From: Bacillus australimaris
GTDB lineage: Bacteria; Bacillota; Bacilli; Bacillales; Bacillaceae
Length of the DNA stretch: 64,000 nucleotides
NCBI RefSeq assembly: GCF_001307105.1
Contig: NZ_LGYN01000023.1
Location: 310,001-374,000 of the forward strand
Direction: 5' to 3'
Position 1 is the first letter of the stretch. The number at the start of each line of letters is the position of its first letter. The notes beneath the pieces were generated by a model, which saw only the letters and a program-made list of their open reading frames with translations, did not search any database and was not told where the DNA came from. The position numbers and the translations under genes were made by a program. Of the stretch, positions 38,858-47,038 are shown piece after piece.

Positions 38858-38928
38858 AAAAAAAGGACCTAAAACGACAAATTAAAAAAATTCATCGTTT
38901 TTAGATCCTGCCTGCATGACCAGTCACA
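38858..38928 (-). promoter_or_regulatory. LicT target: RAT antiterminator overlapping leader terminator
   Basis: On the minus strand, a RAT-like element (about 38899-38928, containing GTGACTG and GCAGGCAGGATC) overlaps the 5' arm of a terminator. Its arms GGATCTAAAAACGA and TCGTTTTAGGTCC are followed by TTTTTTT. This is the standard BglG/LicT attenuator layout. Confidence 0.85.
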
Positions 38929-38959
38929 TGTCTAATTAATTCATATTGGATTTGTTTCT

Positions 38960-38990
38960 AGTATATATTGATTATATGAAAGCGTCAACA
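38960..38990 (-). promoter_or_regulatory. Promoter and cre-like site of beta-glucoside operon 1
   Basis: TTGACG (38983-38988), 17 bp and TATACT (38960-38965) read on the minus strand. A cre-like TGAAAGCGTCAACA (38977-38990, one mismatch) covers the -35, so CcpA would compete with polymerase. Confidence 0.75.
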
Positions 38991-39106
38991 TTAATTTTCT
39001 AAAAATTATTAAGGTCTATATACCTAAATTACTTTTCTTTATTTACTTAAAGCAACCTTCTGCTCATTCTTACACGCAGGTTTCCTTCTATCATTAACCA
39101 ACACTA

Positions 39107-39140
39107 TAAAACCAGATAAGTAGATTCACTCATCTGGTCT
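39107..39140 (-). terminator. Terminator of anchored-protein gene
   Basis: ACCAGAT and ATCTGGT arms around a 14-nt loop are followed by TTTTATAG on the minus strand. Confidence 0.6.
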
Positions 39141-39147
39141 AAGATCA

Positions 39148-40101
39148 CTATTTTTTCAGTTCTTCTGCCTTCTTTTTAAATGCTTTCGCTTGTTTTTCAT
39201 ATTCCTTTTTCGTGACAGCTTTTAACTCTACTGAATCGCCTGTCATGATATATGGTTTAGGGAGTTTTTTATATTCCTTCCTCGTGAAAGCTTTTAACTC
39301 TACTGTACCGTCTGTCTTTTTAATTGGCAGCTTTACTGATTTTGCATCTCGATCAGTCGAACCTATAATGACACCATTTTCAATTATAGGATCATAGCTC
39401 ATTTCAAAAAATCCTGCCCCATCAGTATAGCCCCCGACCTCTATTTTCATTTCTTTATAGGGCTTACAACCTTCTTCAGAAACAGTAGTTATTAGAAACG
39501 AGCCGTTCCATCCAATCTCAACATGCATGCTTTCCACTTGTAAAAATAGTTGTTTGTCCTCTGCCGTATATAGAAAACCATATACTTTCGCCACTTTATC
39601 CCTGAAGTGTCTCATATTTTCATAATATCTAGTTTCTGATGAATCAACTAGACTTTGATGTCGATTTTGAATCTTTTTTTGATACGTATCTAGCTTTTTT
39701 TGATTAATTGCTTTATAAATCGTGCTTTGCTTCTCGCCTTGTTTTTTCACAGAAAGGTTTTTCCCCGAAAAATGAACTTCGTATATGATCGTTTCTTTTC
39801 CTTTTTTCATTTGAAATTCATACCCATTTTCTTTTGAATGGCCAGATATGACATATTGTTTTTTATATAGTTGAGGGTCCCACCAAATTTCTTCTATATA
39901 TCTTTCATTCAAATGACCTGTTACTTTGCCTTTATCCTCAGATATCTCAAACCAGTTCAGTTTATCCTTAGTTTTATACGCAAATGCATAGGAATGATTC
40001 AATGAATTTTTTTGTGCGATTGCTTGATATGCTGTCCAGCCGCCTCCACCCAAGATGAGTACGGCTAGGATAGACACGACCCAGATTTTCACTTTGCTCA
40101 T
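39148..40101 (-). CDS. Membrane-anchored protein with internal tandem repeat, unknown
   Basis: This 317-residue protein has one N-terminal hydrophobic segment (about 6-28) and a hydrophilic body, probably outside the membrane. It is about 45 percent identical by eye to the product of 40312-41205 (YAF.YKTKD..NWF, GKVTGHLNE, SVKKQGEKQS, YGFLYTAED). Its C-terminal ELKAFTRKEYKK / ELKAVTKKEYEK motif is duplicated, absent as a pair in the paralogue. Function unknown. AGGAGG precedes the ATG. Confidence 0.6.
   Translation of the reverse strand: MSKVKIWVVSILAVLILGGGGWTAYQAIAQKNSLNHSYAFAYKTKDKLNWFEISEDKGKVTGHLNERYIEEIWWDPQLYKKQYVISGHSKENGYEFQMKKGKETIIYEVHFSGKNLSVKKQGEKQSTIYKAINQKKLDTYQKKIQNRHQSLVDSSETRYYENMRHFRDKVAKVYGFLYTAEDKQLFLQVESMHVEIGWNGSFLITTVSEEGCKPYKEMKIEVGGYTDGAGFFEMSYDPIIENGVIIGSTDRDAKSVKLPIKKTDGTVELKAFTRKEYKKLPKPYIMTGDSVELKAVTKKEYEKQAKAFKKKAEELKK
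39199..39316. repeat. 72-bp-offset tandem duplication inside gene
   Basis: Segments 39199-39244 and 39271-39316 are nearly identical over 46 bp and are offset by exactly 72 bp (24 codons). The frame is preserved. Confidence 0.8.
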
Positions 40102-40311
40102 ACGTACCTCCTCTAATATTTAATTTGAGAAATCAACATCAACAATATTTTACCATATATTCAATTAAATTCTTATTCACTTAAAAATAGATTCTAGAAA
40201 ATTTAGATAAGTATTTTTACGATAACGCCTTGCATCTATGCAAAGTAATTTCCTTTTTTCATGGAGAAATCAAATATGTTATTAGCCCTTATTCACCTGG
40301 TCCAATACGAT

Positions 40312-41205
40312 CTATTTTTTCTTTTCTTCAGCCTGCTTTTTAAATGCTTCCGTTTGTTCTTGATATTCCTCTTTCGTGACAGCTTTAAATTCTATTGTAC
40401 CGCCTGCCATTTTAAAGGGAAATCTAATTGATGTTGCGTCTCGGTCAGTTTCCCCTAAAATAAACCCCTTTTCAATTGCAGGATAAGTACTCAAATCAAA
40501 CATTATCCCATCTGAAACACCGCCGGCTGTATGTTTCGTTTCTTTATAAGGTGCTCCACCATCTCCTGGGACCGTTCTCATCAGAAAAGAACCTGCCCAT
40601 TCAGACTGCATATACATTCGTTTTACTTTTAGAAATAGCTGGTATGAACCATCCTCCGCCGTATACAGATAACCATAAGCGCCTGTTACTTTTTTAATGA
40701 AGTTTCTTACATAATCATGAAATCTATTTTCAGTGTCCTCCATCAGTTCGTCATATCGGTCATGAATGTCCTTTTGAACAGCACGTAGTTTTTTTTGATC
40801 TACTGCTTTGTATGTGATGCTTTGTTTTTCACCTTGTTTTTTCACAGAAAGATCTTTTTCAGCAGGGTGAACTTCATATGTGACCAGCTCTTTCCCTTGC
40901 TTCACTTGAAATTCGTAACCGTTTTCAATAGTTTTGCCGGTTAATTTATATTTGTTGATAAATAGATTAGGATCAAAATGCCTTTTTGGGTTTTCCTCCA
41001 AAATGGTTTCATTCAGATGACCTGTGACTTTCCCTTTTTTCTCCGTTACTTTGAACCAGTTCACATGATCCTTTGTCTTATATACAAAGGCGTAAGATTG
41101 ATTCAATACACTCTTTTTTGCATTTGCTTGATATGCTATCCAGCTGACAGCACAAATGGCTAGTACCGCTAGAATTGTCACGATCCAGATTTTCGATCTA
41201 TTCAT
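40312..41205 (-). CDS. Membrane-anchored protein, paralogue of preceding gene
   Basis: This 297-residue protein has an N-terminal hydrophobic segment (about 5-24) and the same body as the neighbour, with a single copy of the C-terminal ELKAVTK/EFKAVTKEEYQEQ motif. It starts at ATG 41205 with GGAGG just upstream. It likely arose by local duplication with the gene at 39148-40101, from which it is separated by 210 bp that hold no gene. Function unknown. Confidence 0.6.
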   Translation of the reverse strand: MNRSKIWIVTILAVLAICAVSWIAYQANAKKSVLNQSYAFVYKTKDHVNWFKVTEKKGKVTGHLNETILEENPKRHFDPNLFINKYKLTGKTIENGYEFQVKQGKELVTYEVHPAEKDLSVKKQGEKQSITYKAVDQKKLRAVQKDIHDRYDELMEDTENRFHDYVRNFIKKVTGAYGYLYTAEDGSYQLFLKVKRMYMQSEWAGSFLMRTVPGDGGAPYKETKHTAGGVSDGIMFDLSTYPAIEKGFILGETDRDATSIRFPFKMAGGTIEFKAVTKEEYQEQTEAFKKQAEEKKK

Positions 41206-41316
41206 ACATACCTCCACCGACAGATTTTCATTTTTTCTATCAATATATGAGTGGTCACCTCCTTCATTGAATTTTTTTAAACCTCTTGTATCTCCACCTG
41301 AGTATCGCTTATGATA

Positions 41317-41342
41317 TATCTAAAAGATATATCTTTTAGATA
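41317..41342. promoter_or_regulatory. Perfect 26-bp palindrome, PadR operator
   Basis: Each half is TATCTAAAAGATA or its complement, so the whole is a perfect 13+13 dyad. It ends 11 bp before the PadR start codon and would cover its promoter or transcription start. Confidence 0.75.
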
Positions 41343-41353
41343 GGTGTGCTAAT

Positions 41354-41905
41354 ATGAAAAAATACAATGATACGACGTATGCGATTTTAGGTATTTTAAC
41401 GACAGATTGTAAGTCAGGGTACGAAGTGAAGCAATTAATAGATAGGAGCTTGCACCATTTTTGGAAAATTAGTTATGGACAAATTTATCCAGCTTTAAAG
41501 TTAATAGTCGAGGAAGGGCTTGCTAAGGTTTCACCTGCTTCTACAACTGGCCGCTCGGACAAGCGAGAATATCATCTAACGGAAAAGGGATTGGACGCTT
41601 TGAGGAAATGGCTGGCGCAGCCGCTTGATCAGTTACCATCTGAACGAAATGAAGTGTTATTAAAGTTATTCTTCGGACAATACCTTTCGTTTGAGAAGAA
41701 ACTTGCACTTTTACAGGATTACGAAAGGCAGTTGCGTATTCGTTATGAGACATATGTGTCGATTGAACAAAATATTAAAGAGCTGTATCCAGATGAAGCT
41801 GATGCGAAATATTGGCTGTTTACTTTAGATTATGGGAAAAGAGTGGCTCAAGCAGGAATTGATTGGTGCGTGGAAACATTCCATTTGATGAAGAAGGAAG
41901 GGTAA
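41354..41905 (+). CDS. PadR-family regulator
   Basis: This 183-residue regulator has a PadR winged helix (1-85; YAILGILTTDCKSGYEVKQLIDRSLHHFWKISYGQIYPALKLI) and a Vir_act_alpha_C-type helical dimerisation domain (95-175). It is 4 bp before a DUF4188 gene, which it probably controls along with itself through the 26-bp palindrome in front. Ligand unknown; PadR proteins often answer to phenolic compounds or antibiotics. Confidence 0.85.
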   Translation: MKKYNDTTYAILGILTTDCKSGYEVKQLIDRSLHHFWKISYGQIYPALKLIVEEGLAKVSPASTTGRSDKREYHLTEKGLDALRKWLAQPLDQLPSERNEVLLKLFFGQYLSFEKKLALLQDYERQLRIRYETYVSIEQNIKELYPDEADAKYWLFTLDYGKRVAQAGIDWCVETFHLMKKEG

Positions 41906-41909
41906 ATGA

Positions 41910-42392
41910 ATGAAAAAAGACATTCGTGCTGGCAGGTTTACAACGGACAATTCTGACTCGATTGTGGTGTTCATCATTGGAATGCGGATCAACAAACGGT
42001 GGGCAATCCATCAATGGCTGCCTGTGTTTATGGCGATGCCTGGTATGATTAAAGAACTTTATATTCATAAAGACGAACTTGGGTTCCTCGGGACAGAGAA
42101 TTATTTCGGATTACGCACGACAGCGATGATTCAATATTGGAAATCAACAGATGACCTTCTTGCCTATGCCAAAATGGAAAAGCATTTAGCAGCCTGGAAG
42201 GCGTTTAATCACAGAGCACGACATAATGACGCAGTCGGAATTTATCATGAAACATATGAGATTCCAGCCGGTTCGCATGAGTCTGTCTATGTGAACATGC
42301 CTTCATATGGATTGAGCCAAGCTAGAGCCCCAATTCCAATAGGGAAAGGGAAACAAACAGCGAAAGAGCGTCTGCATACAACAAATTCCTAG
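41910..42392 (+). CDS. DUF4188 protein (monooxygenase-like fold)
   Basis: This 160-residue protein belongs to DUF4188, whose members are predicted to have a ferredoxin-like dimeric alpha/beta fold. Visible features are FIIGMRINKRWAIHQWLPVFMAMPGM at 22-47, QYWKSTDDLLAYAKME near 78 and GIYHETYEI near 110. No signal or membrane span. It is translated just after the PadR gene and is likely its target. The biochemical role is not established. Confidence 0.75.
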   Translation: MKKDIRAGRFTTDNSDSIVVFIIGMRINKRWAIHQWLPVFMAMPGMIKELYIHKDELGFLGTENYFGLRTTAMIQYWKSTDDLLAYAKMEKHLAAWKAFNHRARHNDAVGIYHETYEIPAGSHESVYVNMPSYGLSQARAPIPIGKGKQTAKERLHTTNS

Positions 42393-42418
42393 AGAACGAT
42401 TCTCTAGGAATTTCTTTT
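42383..42418. terminator. Terminator between DUF4188 and Nudix genes
   Basis: AAATTCCTAGAGAA and its complement form a 14-bp perfect stem with a 3-nt loop and then CTTTTT. The stop codons of both convergent genes lie inside it. Confidence 0.85.
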
Positions 42419-43027
42419 TGCAACAGTCACAAAATATTTTAATATGCGGGCTGTTAATCCCCAAATGGTGTAGTTGTCGTAATCATAAAACCATTCCTCT
42501 ATGGAACGGCTCCCCCAGCTGTATTTCTCACCATTCATGATTTTTTCATAAGGAAAGTCCTCTCCCGGTGTTAGCTGAACGGATACATGATGTAAGTATG
42601 GTTCATATTGACTGAGCCATGATAGAGGCACGGTAAAGGTCTCCTCTACTTCTTCTTGGTTAAAGGAATGTTTGACTTGCTGTTCATCAATGATCCCGAC
42701 AAATGGATACACCACAAAGGATGGCGAGGCAATATATGGGCTGAGCTGTCCTAGAATCTTCACTGACTCGGGCGGAATCCCTAATTCTTCATGTGTTTCT
42801 CGCAGTGCAGCTTCCTGTGCTGTTTCATTGCCATCAAGTTTGCCTCCAGGGAAGCTAATATCACCAGGCTGCTTTCTCATCGTTAACGATCTTACTTCAA
42901 ATAAAACATGCCATTCCCCGTTTACTTGCACTAAAGGGACAAGGACTGCCGCTTTGAACGCTGTCTCTTCTCCAATAAACAACGGTTGTGATTGATGTAA
43001 GTCATTTTTTAATTGATCAATGAACAT
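42404..43027 (-). CDS. Nudix hydrolase, CoA-pyrophosphatase type
   Basis: This 207-residue enzyme would hydrolyse CoA or its derivatives to phosphopantetheine and 3',5'-ADP. The Nudix box GKLDGNETAQEAALRETHEE LGI is complete, preceded by the UPF0035 motif LFEVRSLTMRKQPGDISFPGG found in CoA pyrophosphatases. I start at ATG 43027 after AGGTG. Monocistronic; size matches the family. Confidence 0.87.
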   Translation of the reverse strand: MFIDQLKNDLHQSQPLFIGEETAFKAAVLVPLVQVNGEWHVLFEVRSLTMRKQPGDISFPGGKLDGNETAQEAALRETHEELGIPPESVKILGQLSPYIASPSFVVYPFVGIIDEQQVKHSFNQEEVEETFTVPLSWLSQYEPYLHHVSVQLTPGEDFPYEKIMNGEKYSWGSRSIEEWFYDYDNYTIWGLTARILKYFVTVAKRNS

Positions 43028-43117
43028 GGGCTTCACCTATTCTCTGTTTCTCTTTTCATTAGCGTATCATTGATTCTCTTTTGAAGAAAGATGATCTTTC
43101 TGACAATTATTTTTATC

Positions 43118-43152
43118 ATTTTGACAACTTTACTTGTCAAAATGAATATAAT
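43118..43152 (+). promoter_or_regulatory. Dyad operator and -10 of xre-DUF3169 unit
   Basis: ATTTTGACAA and TTGTCAAAAT are perfect 10-bp arms around CTTTAC (43118-43143). A perfect TATAAT (43147-43152) follows. The dyad is the likely binding site of the small Xre regulator encoded next. Confidence 0.7.
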
Positions 43153-43197
43153 ACTTTACAATTTAAGAAAGATTTCGATCAAATTTGAGGTGACAGA

Positions 43198-43404
43198 ATG
43201 AAAAATCGTCTAAAAGAGCTTCGTGCCCGTGATGGTTTAAACCAAACAGAGCTTGCGAAACGCGCAAAGGTTTCCCGCCAGACCATCAGCTTAATGGAAC
43301 GAGACGAATTAATGCCGTCTCTCTTACTAGCTGTCAGGCTTTCACGTATTTTTGAAGAACCCATTGAACGTATTTTTCTATTCGAGGAGGATGAACTCTC
43401 ATGA
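43198..43404 (+). CDS. Small Xre-family regulator
   Basis: This 68-residue protein is a bare helix-turn-helix domain (RARDGLNQTELAKRAKVSRQTISLMERDE at 9-37) of the YozG/Cro type with a short acidic tail. GAGGTGACAG lies before the ATG. It overlaps the next gene by 4 bp, so both are co-translated. It probably represses its own operon through the upstream dyad. Confidence 0.88.
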   Translation: MKNRLKELRARDGLNQTELAKRAKVSRQTISLMERDELMPSLLLAVRLSRIFEEPIERIFLFEEDELS

Positions 43405-44081
43405 AAACTGTATACAAAATGCTCTTAGGTGCTCTCTTTGGCTTTTTCGCCGCTTACTGTCTACTGGCAGCTGAATTTGAAATGACACTTCTTGAGGTTG
43501 CATTTGAAGCAACTGTTGTCATCAGCGTATTGACGATTCTATTGATTATTTATTGTTTTTCAGGCATTTCACGTATGAAAAAAAGAGTATCTCTGTCGGT
43601 CTCTGGAGATGAGGAGGATGAACTGGAGGCAAAACAGTATCGGACCTTTACTGATTTGTCATTATCTAATACGGTGAGTACAATTTTGTCCATTATTGCC
43701 ATCGGTATGGCCATCGTCACCGAGCAACCAATCTGGCTGATTCTGGTCAATACTGCTTTATTTATCGTGACCATTATCAGTTCTTATGTGGCGATATCCG
43801 TCCTCAAACTTGTTTACCCTAATCGCAATCTACCAAGTCCATCCGACAAAGATTATAGTAAAAAGCTGCTCGCCATTTCGGACGAAGGTGAGAAGCATGT
43901 GATGCTTGGCGGACTGTTTCATACGTATCAGCTGATGAATATCTTATTGACCGGTGCCATGTTTATTATGATTGTGTATTCCCTTGGAGCCAATCACTCT
44001 CAGCTCTTCTCGATCATGGTGATTGGACTTGTTTTAATCATTTTGAATGCAAGTTATATGCTGAAGATTAGAAATCGTTAA
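43401..44081 (+). CDS. DUF3169 membrane protein
   Basis: This 226-residue protein has six hydrophobic segments (about 5-25, 34-54, 88-106, 110-132, 178-196, 202-220) and a charged cytoplasmic loop (SVSGDEEDELEAKQY). Pairing of DUF3169 proteins with a small Xre regulator is common in Firmicutes; the function is unknown. AGGAGGATG precedes the ATG inside the regulator gene. Confidence 0.8.
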   Translation: MKTVYKMLLGALFGFFAAYCLLAAEFEMTLLEVAFEATVVISVLTILLIIYCFSGISRMKKRVSLSVSGDEEDELEAKQYRTFTDLSLSNTVSTILSIIAIGMAIVTEQPIWLILVNTALFIVTIISSYVAISVLKLVYPNRNLPSPSDKDYSKKLLAISDEGEKHVMLGGLFHTYQLMNILLTGAMFIMIVYSLGANHSQLFSIMVIGLVLIILNASYMLKIRNR

Positions 44082-44084
44082 ACG

Positions 44085-44121
44085 AAAAAAGCACAGCGTT
44101 GTGAACATGCTGTGCTTTTTT
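44085..44121. terminator. Bidirectional terminator
   Basis: AAAAAAGCACAGC and GCTGTGCTTTTTT arms with an 11-nt loop serve the DUF3169 gene and the convergent permease. Confidence 0.9.
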
Positions 44122-44127
44122 CGTCCA

Positions 44128-45474
44128 TTATACTGAATGACGTTTCTTTCGTGCATAAATCAAAAATAAGAATCCGAACCATACCGGTGTCAACAACAGC
44201 GCTGGACGTGTTGCGTCTGCGAAGAGCATGATGACAAGAATGGCAGCAAAGAGCACTAGAACACATATATTCACAAAAGGTGTGAACGGTGCTTTAAAAG
44301 TTGATGCTGCATGCAGTTCAGGTCTTGTTTTTTTATATTTCAAATGACAAATAAGAATAATACTCCACACCCAAATGAAACAAATGGCACTGATCGTTGT
44401 GACAATACCAAAGGCTTGTTCAGGAATCAGCTTGCTTAAAAGAGCACCGACAGAGACCACTATCGTTGAAACGAACAGTGCATTACTTGGGACAGCGTGC
44501 TTGTTCAAACGTCCGAAGGAAGCTGGCCCCTGCTTTTGATGACTGAGATTATACAAAATTCGGCTCGTCGAGAACATGCCGCTATTACAAGCGGAAGCCG
44601 CAGACGTCAGGACAACAAAGTTAATGAGCCCCGCTGCTACTGGTATCCCGATCAGTCCAAAGGTTTTCACAAAAGGACTCTCCGATGCACTGAGCTCAGT
44701 CCATGGGTTGATACATAGTAAAACAAAGATGGCACCAACATAGAAAAATAGAATTCTTAATGGAATTTTATTAATCGCAGACGGAATGTTTTTTTGCGGA
44801 TTTGCTGTTTCTGCTGCAGACACACCGACCAGTTCCACTCCCACATACGCAAAGATGACCATCTGAAATGACAATAAGAAGCCTGTGACACCATTTGGGA
44901 ATAACCCGCCATGAGACCATAAATTCTTTACCGTCACCGGTCCGGCATCTGTTTGAAAACCAATGATTAACAGGACAATCCCAACGCCAATCAGCAGGAG
45001 AATCGTAATGACCTTAATTAACGCAAACCAAAATTCCATTTCTCCGAAAAGCTTCACTGTTAACAAATTAAATCCTAGTAAAATCAACAAACAAATGATG
45101 GCAGGAATCCATTGCGGGATATCAAACCAATACTGCACATACACTCCGACCGCAATGACATCCGCCATCGCTGTCATAATCCAGCAAAACCAATATGTCC
45201 ATCCTGTCACAAAGGAAGCCCACGGGCCGAGATAGTCCTCCGCAATATCGGTTAATGACCGATAGCCCGCCTTCGATAAAAGCAATTCTCCAAGTGCCCT
45301 CATAACAAAAAAGATGGCCATTCCGACAATTAAATAAGCAAAAATGATTGATGGACCTGCCAATTGAATAGCTTTTCCAGAGCCTAGAAACAGGCCTGTT
45401 CCGATGGTTCCGCCAATGGCAATCAATTGCACATGACGGTTTGATAAATCTCGTTTTAATTCTTGTTGAGCCAA
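44128..45474 (-). CDS. Amino acid permease (CycA/YdgF-like), glycine-riboswitch controlled
   Basis: This 448-residue APC-family symporter has twelve helices and the signature LSNRHVQLIAIGGTIGTGLFLGSG at residues 10-33. It most resembles D-serine/D-alanine/glycine permeases (CycA, YdgF, AapA). A glycine riboswitch in its leader strongly supports glycine or a close analogue as substrate. Start ATG with TAGGAGG upstream. Monocistronic, ending in a bidirectional terminator. Confidence 0.87.
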   Translation of the reverse strand: MAQQELKRDLSNRHVQLIAIGGTIGTGLFLGSGKAIQLAGPSIIFAYLIVGMAIFFVMRALGELLLSKAGYRSLTDIAEDYLGPWASFVTGWTYWFCWIMTAMADVIAVGVYVQYWFDIPQWIPAIICLLILLGFNLLTVKLFGEMEFWFALIKVITILLLIGVGIVLLIIGFQTDAGPVTVKNLWSHGGLFPNGVTGFLLSFQMVIFAYVGVELVGVSAAETANPQKNIPSAINKIPLRILFFYVGAIFVLLCINPWTELSASESPFVKTFGLIGIPVAAGLINFVVLTSAASACNSGMFSTSRILYNLSHQKQGPASFGRLNKHAVPSNALFVSTIVVSVGALLSKLIPEQAFGIVTTISAICFIWVWSIILICHLKYKKTRPELHAASTFKAPFTPFVNICVLVLFAAILVIMLFADATRPALLLTPVWFGFLFLIYARKKRHSV

Positions 45475-45535
45475 TGCTAACGACCTCCTACGACACGATC
45501 TTATACTGAAATAATGAACCCCTCAAAAAGTCCAT

Positions 45536-45565
45536 AAAAAAAGAGATTGGATGCGCTCCAATCTC
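45536..45565 (-). terminator. Riboswitch expression-platform terminator
   Basis: GAGATTGGA and TCCAATCTC arms around GCGCA are followed by TTTTTTT on the minus strand, between the aptamer and the permease start. Its 5' arm is complementary to part of the aptamer. Confidence 0.88.
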
Positions 45566-45639
45566 ATGGTCATAAAAGAATAGCAAAATAGAGAAAAGTA
45601 ATACACGGCATCATCCATGCATCACAAATACAATATTTC

Positions 45640-45735
45640 GTACTCTTCTGTCCTTTTGCCTGAGATTGTGAACCCTTCGGCGCCGCACATACATGCGGTC
45701 TCTCCAGAAGCTGCTCCTGCTATAGTGTGACCCAC
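45640..45735 (-). ncRNA. Single-aptamer glycine riboswitch
   Basis: On the minus strand the conserved glycine aptamer core is present: GGAGAGACC, GCGCCGAAGGG, AATCTCAGGCAAAAGGACAG. The P1 stem forms between CTTCTG (45705-45710) and CAGAAG (45645-45650). Only one aptamer is present; the upstream flank (45711-45735) would hold at most a ghost partner. The terminator at 45536-45565 makes this a transcriptional switch. Confidence 0.88.
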
Positions 45736-45791
45736 AGCAATCATAGCCTTCGTTATTTAAATAGAATGTTGCTATTTCTGAATAATTTCAT

Positions 45792-45820
45792 ATTTTACGC
45801 CTCAATCTGAAAGCTGTCAA
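45792..45820 (-). promoter_or_regulatory. SigA promoter of riboswitch leader
   Basis: A perfect TTGACA (45815-45820), 17 bp and TAAAAT (45792-45797) read on the minus strand, about 60 bp before the aptamer. Confidence 0.8.
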
Positions 45821-45868
45821 TGGTATCTTTTATGATGTTTGATGGCACTCATATGTCTTCACTTCATC

Positions 45869-45941
45869 AATCCCCCTTGATTATGTATAATAAATCAAAA
45901 GATGTTCGGCTCGTCTGATGGAGAAATCCCTCTTGATCATG
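45869..45941 (+). repeat. 17-bp direct repeat upstream of lacI-type gene
   Basis: AATCCCYCTTGATYATG occurs at 45869-45885 and 45925-45941 (15 of 17 identical, 56 bp apart). The first copy abuts a TATAAT-like -10 (about 45885-45890). It is possibly a binding site for the regulator that follows. Confidence 0.4.
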
Positions 45942-45979
45942 AACAAAGTTAGGCAATCCATTGAAGTTGGTGAAGACAA

Positions 45980-46996
45980 ATGAAAAAAATGAACAAACAG
46001 CGTGTCACATTACAGGAAGTCGCCCAGCATGCCGGTGTCTCGACTTCAACGGCATCACTCGTTGTTCGAAATAATCCTAGAATTTCTGAAGCCACTCGAA
46101 ACAAAGTGCTTCAATCCATGGAAGACTTAGGGTACGTATATGACCGCGTCGCTGCCAACATGCGGTCAAAAAGCTCAAATATCGTTGGTGTGATTGTCAC
46201 AGATATTTCTAACACCTTTATTTCGGAGTTTTTAATCGGCGTGCAAACCACGCTTGAATCACTAGGCTATACTGTTTTACTTGGTACAACCTTTGACAGT
46301 GTCGATAAACAGGAGCGGCTCATTTCCACTATGGTAGAGCACCGAGTTGGCGGAATCATTTTAAACCTAGCTTCGAAAAGCTCGGCTCGGACAGCCAAAC
46401 AGTTAAATCAAATTCGCACCCCAAAAGTACTTGCAAATCGTGAATTATCAGATGTGCAATGTGACTATGTCGGCGTTGATTATGAACAAGGCACTTGGAT
46501 GGCCATTCATCATCTTCTTCAGAAGGGGCATCGACGTATCGCCTTCTTAGGCGGTATCAAGACTTCATCGACCTGGATTGAGCGAATGAAGGGTTTCAAA
46601 AGAGCTCACGACGATGAAAACCTGACGATTGATGATTCTCTTATTATTGATATCGTACCTACTCGTGAAGGCGGGAAAGAAGCACTCGCTCAAGTCATGG
46701 ATCAACCTGAGCCTCCTACTGCTATTTTTTGTTTTAGTGACTTAGTTGCATTTGGAGTCATGCAAGAACTATCAGCACGCAGTATCAAGCCTGGTGAAGA
46801 TATCGATGTGGTTGGATTCGATAACATCCCTGAAGCGGAGCTGTACCATCCTCCGCTCACCACTGTTTCCTCATTCCCCCGATCCATCGGGGTAAAAGCA
46901 GCGAACCTTTTATATCATAAAATGAACGAGCAGGATGAAGAGCTGCAGCGATTGATCTTAAAGCCTCAACTTCATATTAGAGAAACCTCTACCTGA
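45980..46996 (+). CDS. LacI-family regulator, probably of quinate/shikimate genes
   Basis: This 338-residue regulator has a LacI helix-turn-helix at residues 9-32 (VTLQEVAQHAGVSTSTASLVVRNN) and a type-1 periplasmic-binding-like domain (NIVGVIVTDISNTFISEFLIGV from 67). It lies upstream of, and in line with, the MFS and shikimate-dehydrogenase genes but has its own terminator. Context makes it their likely repressor; the effector would be quinate, shikimate or a related acid. Confidence 0.8.
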   Translation: MKKMNKQRVTLQEVAQHAGVSTSTASLVVRNNPRISEATRNKVLQSMEDLGYVYDRVAANMRSKSSNIVGVIVTDISNTFISEFLIGVQTTLESLGYTVLLGTTFDSVDKQERLISTMVEHRVGGIILNLASKSSARTAKQLNQIRTPKVLANRELSDVQCDYVGVDYEQGTWMAIHHLLQKGHRRIAFLGGIKTSSTWIERMKGFKRAHDDENLTIDDSLIIDIVPTREGGKEALAQVMDQPEPPTAIFCFSDLVAFGVMQELSARSIKPGEDIDVVGFDNIPEAELYHPPLTTVSSFPRSIGVKAANLLYHKMNEQDEELQRLILKPQLHIRETST

Positions 46997-47003
46997 TCAT
47001 GGA

Positions 47004-47038
47004 AAGGAGAATTGTGGACAGCAATTCTCCTTTTTTTA
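47004..47038 (+). terminator. Terminator of lacI-type gene
   Basis: AGGAGAATTG pairs with CAATTCTCCT and is followed by TTTTTTT. The next ~400 bp to the MFS gene hold no supported gene. Confidence 0.9.
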
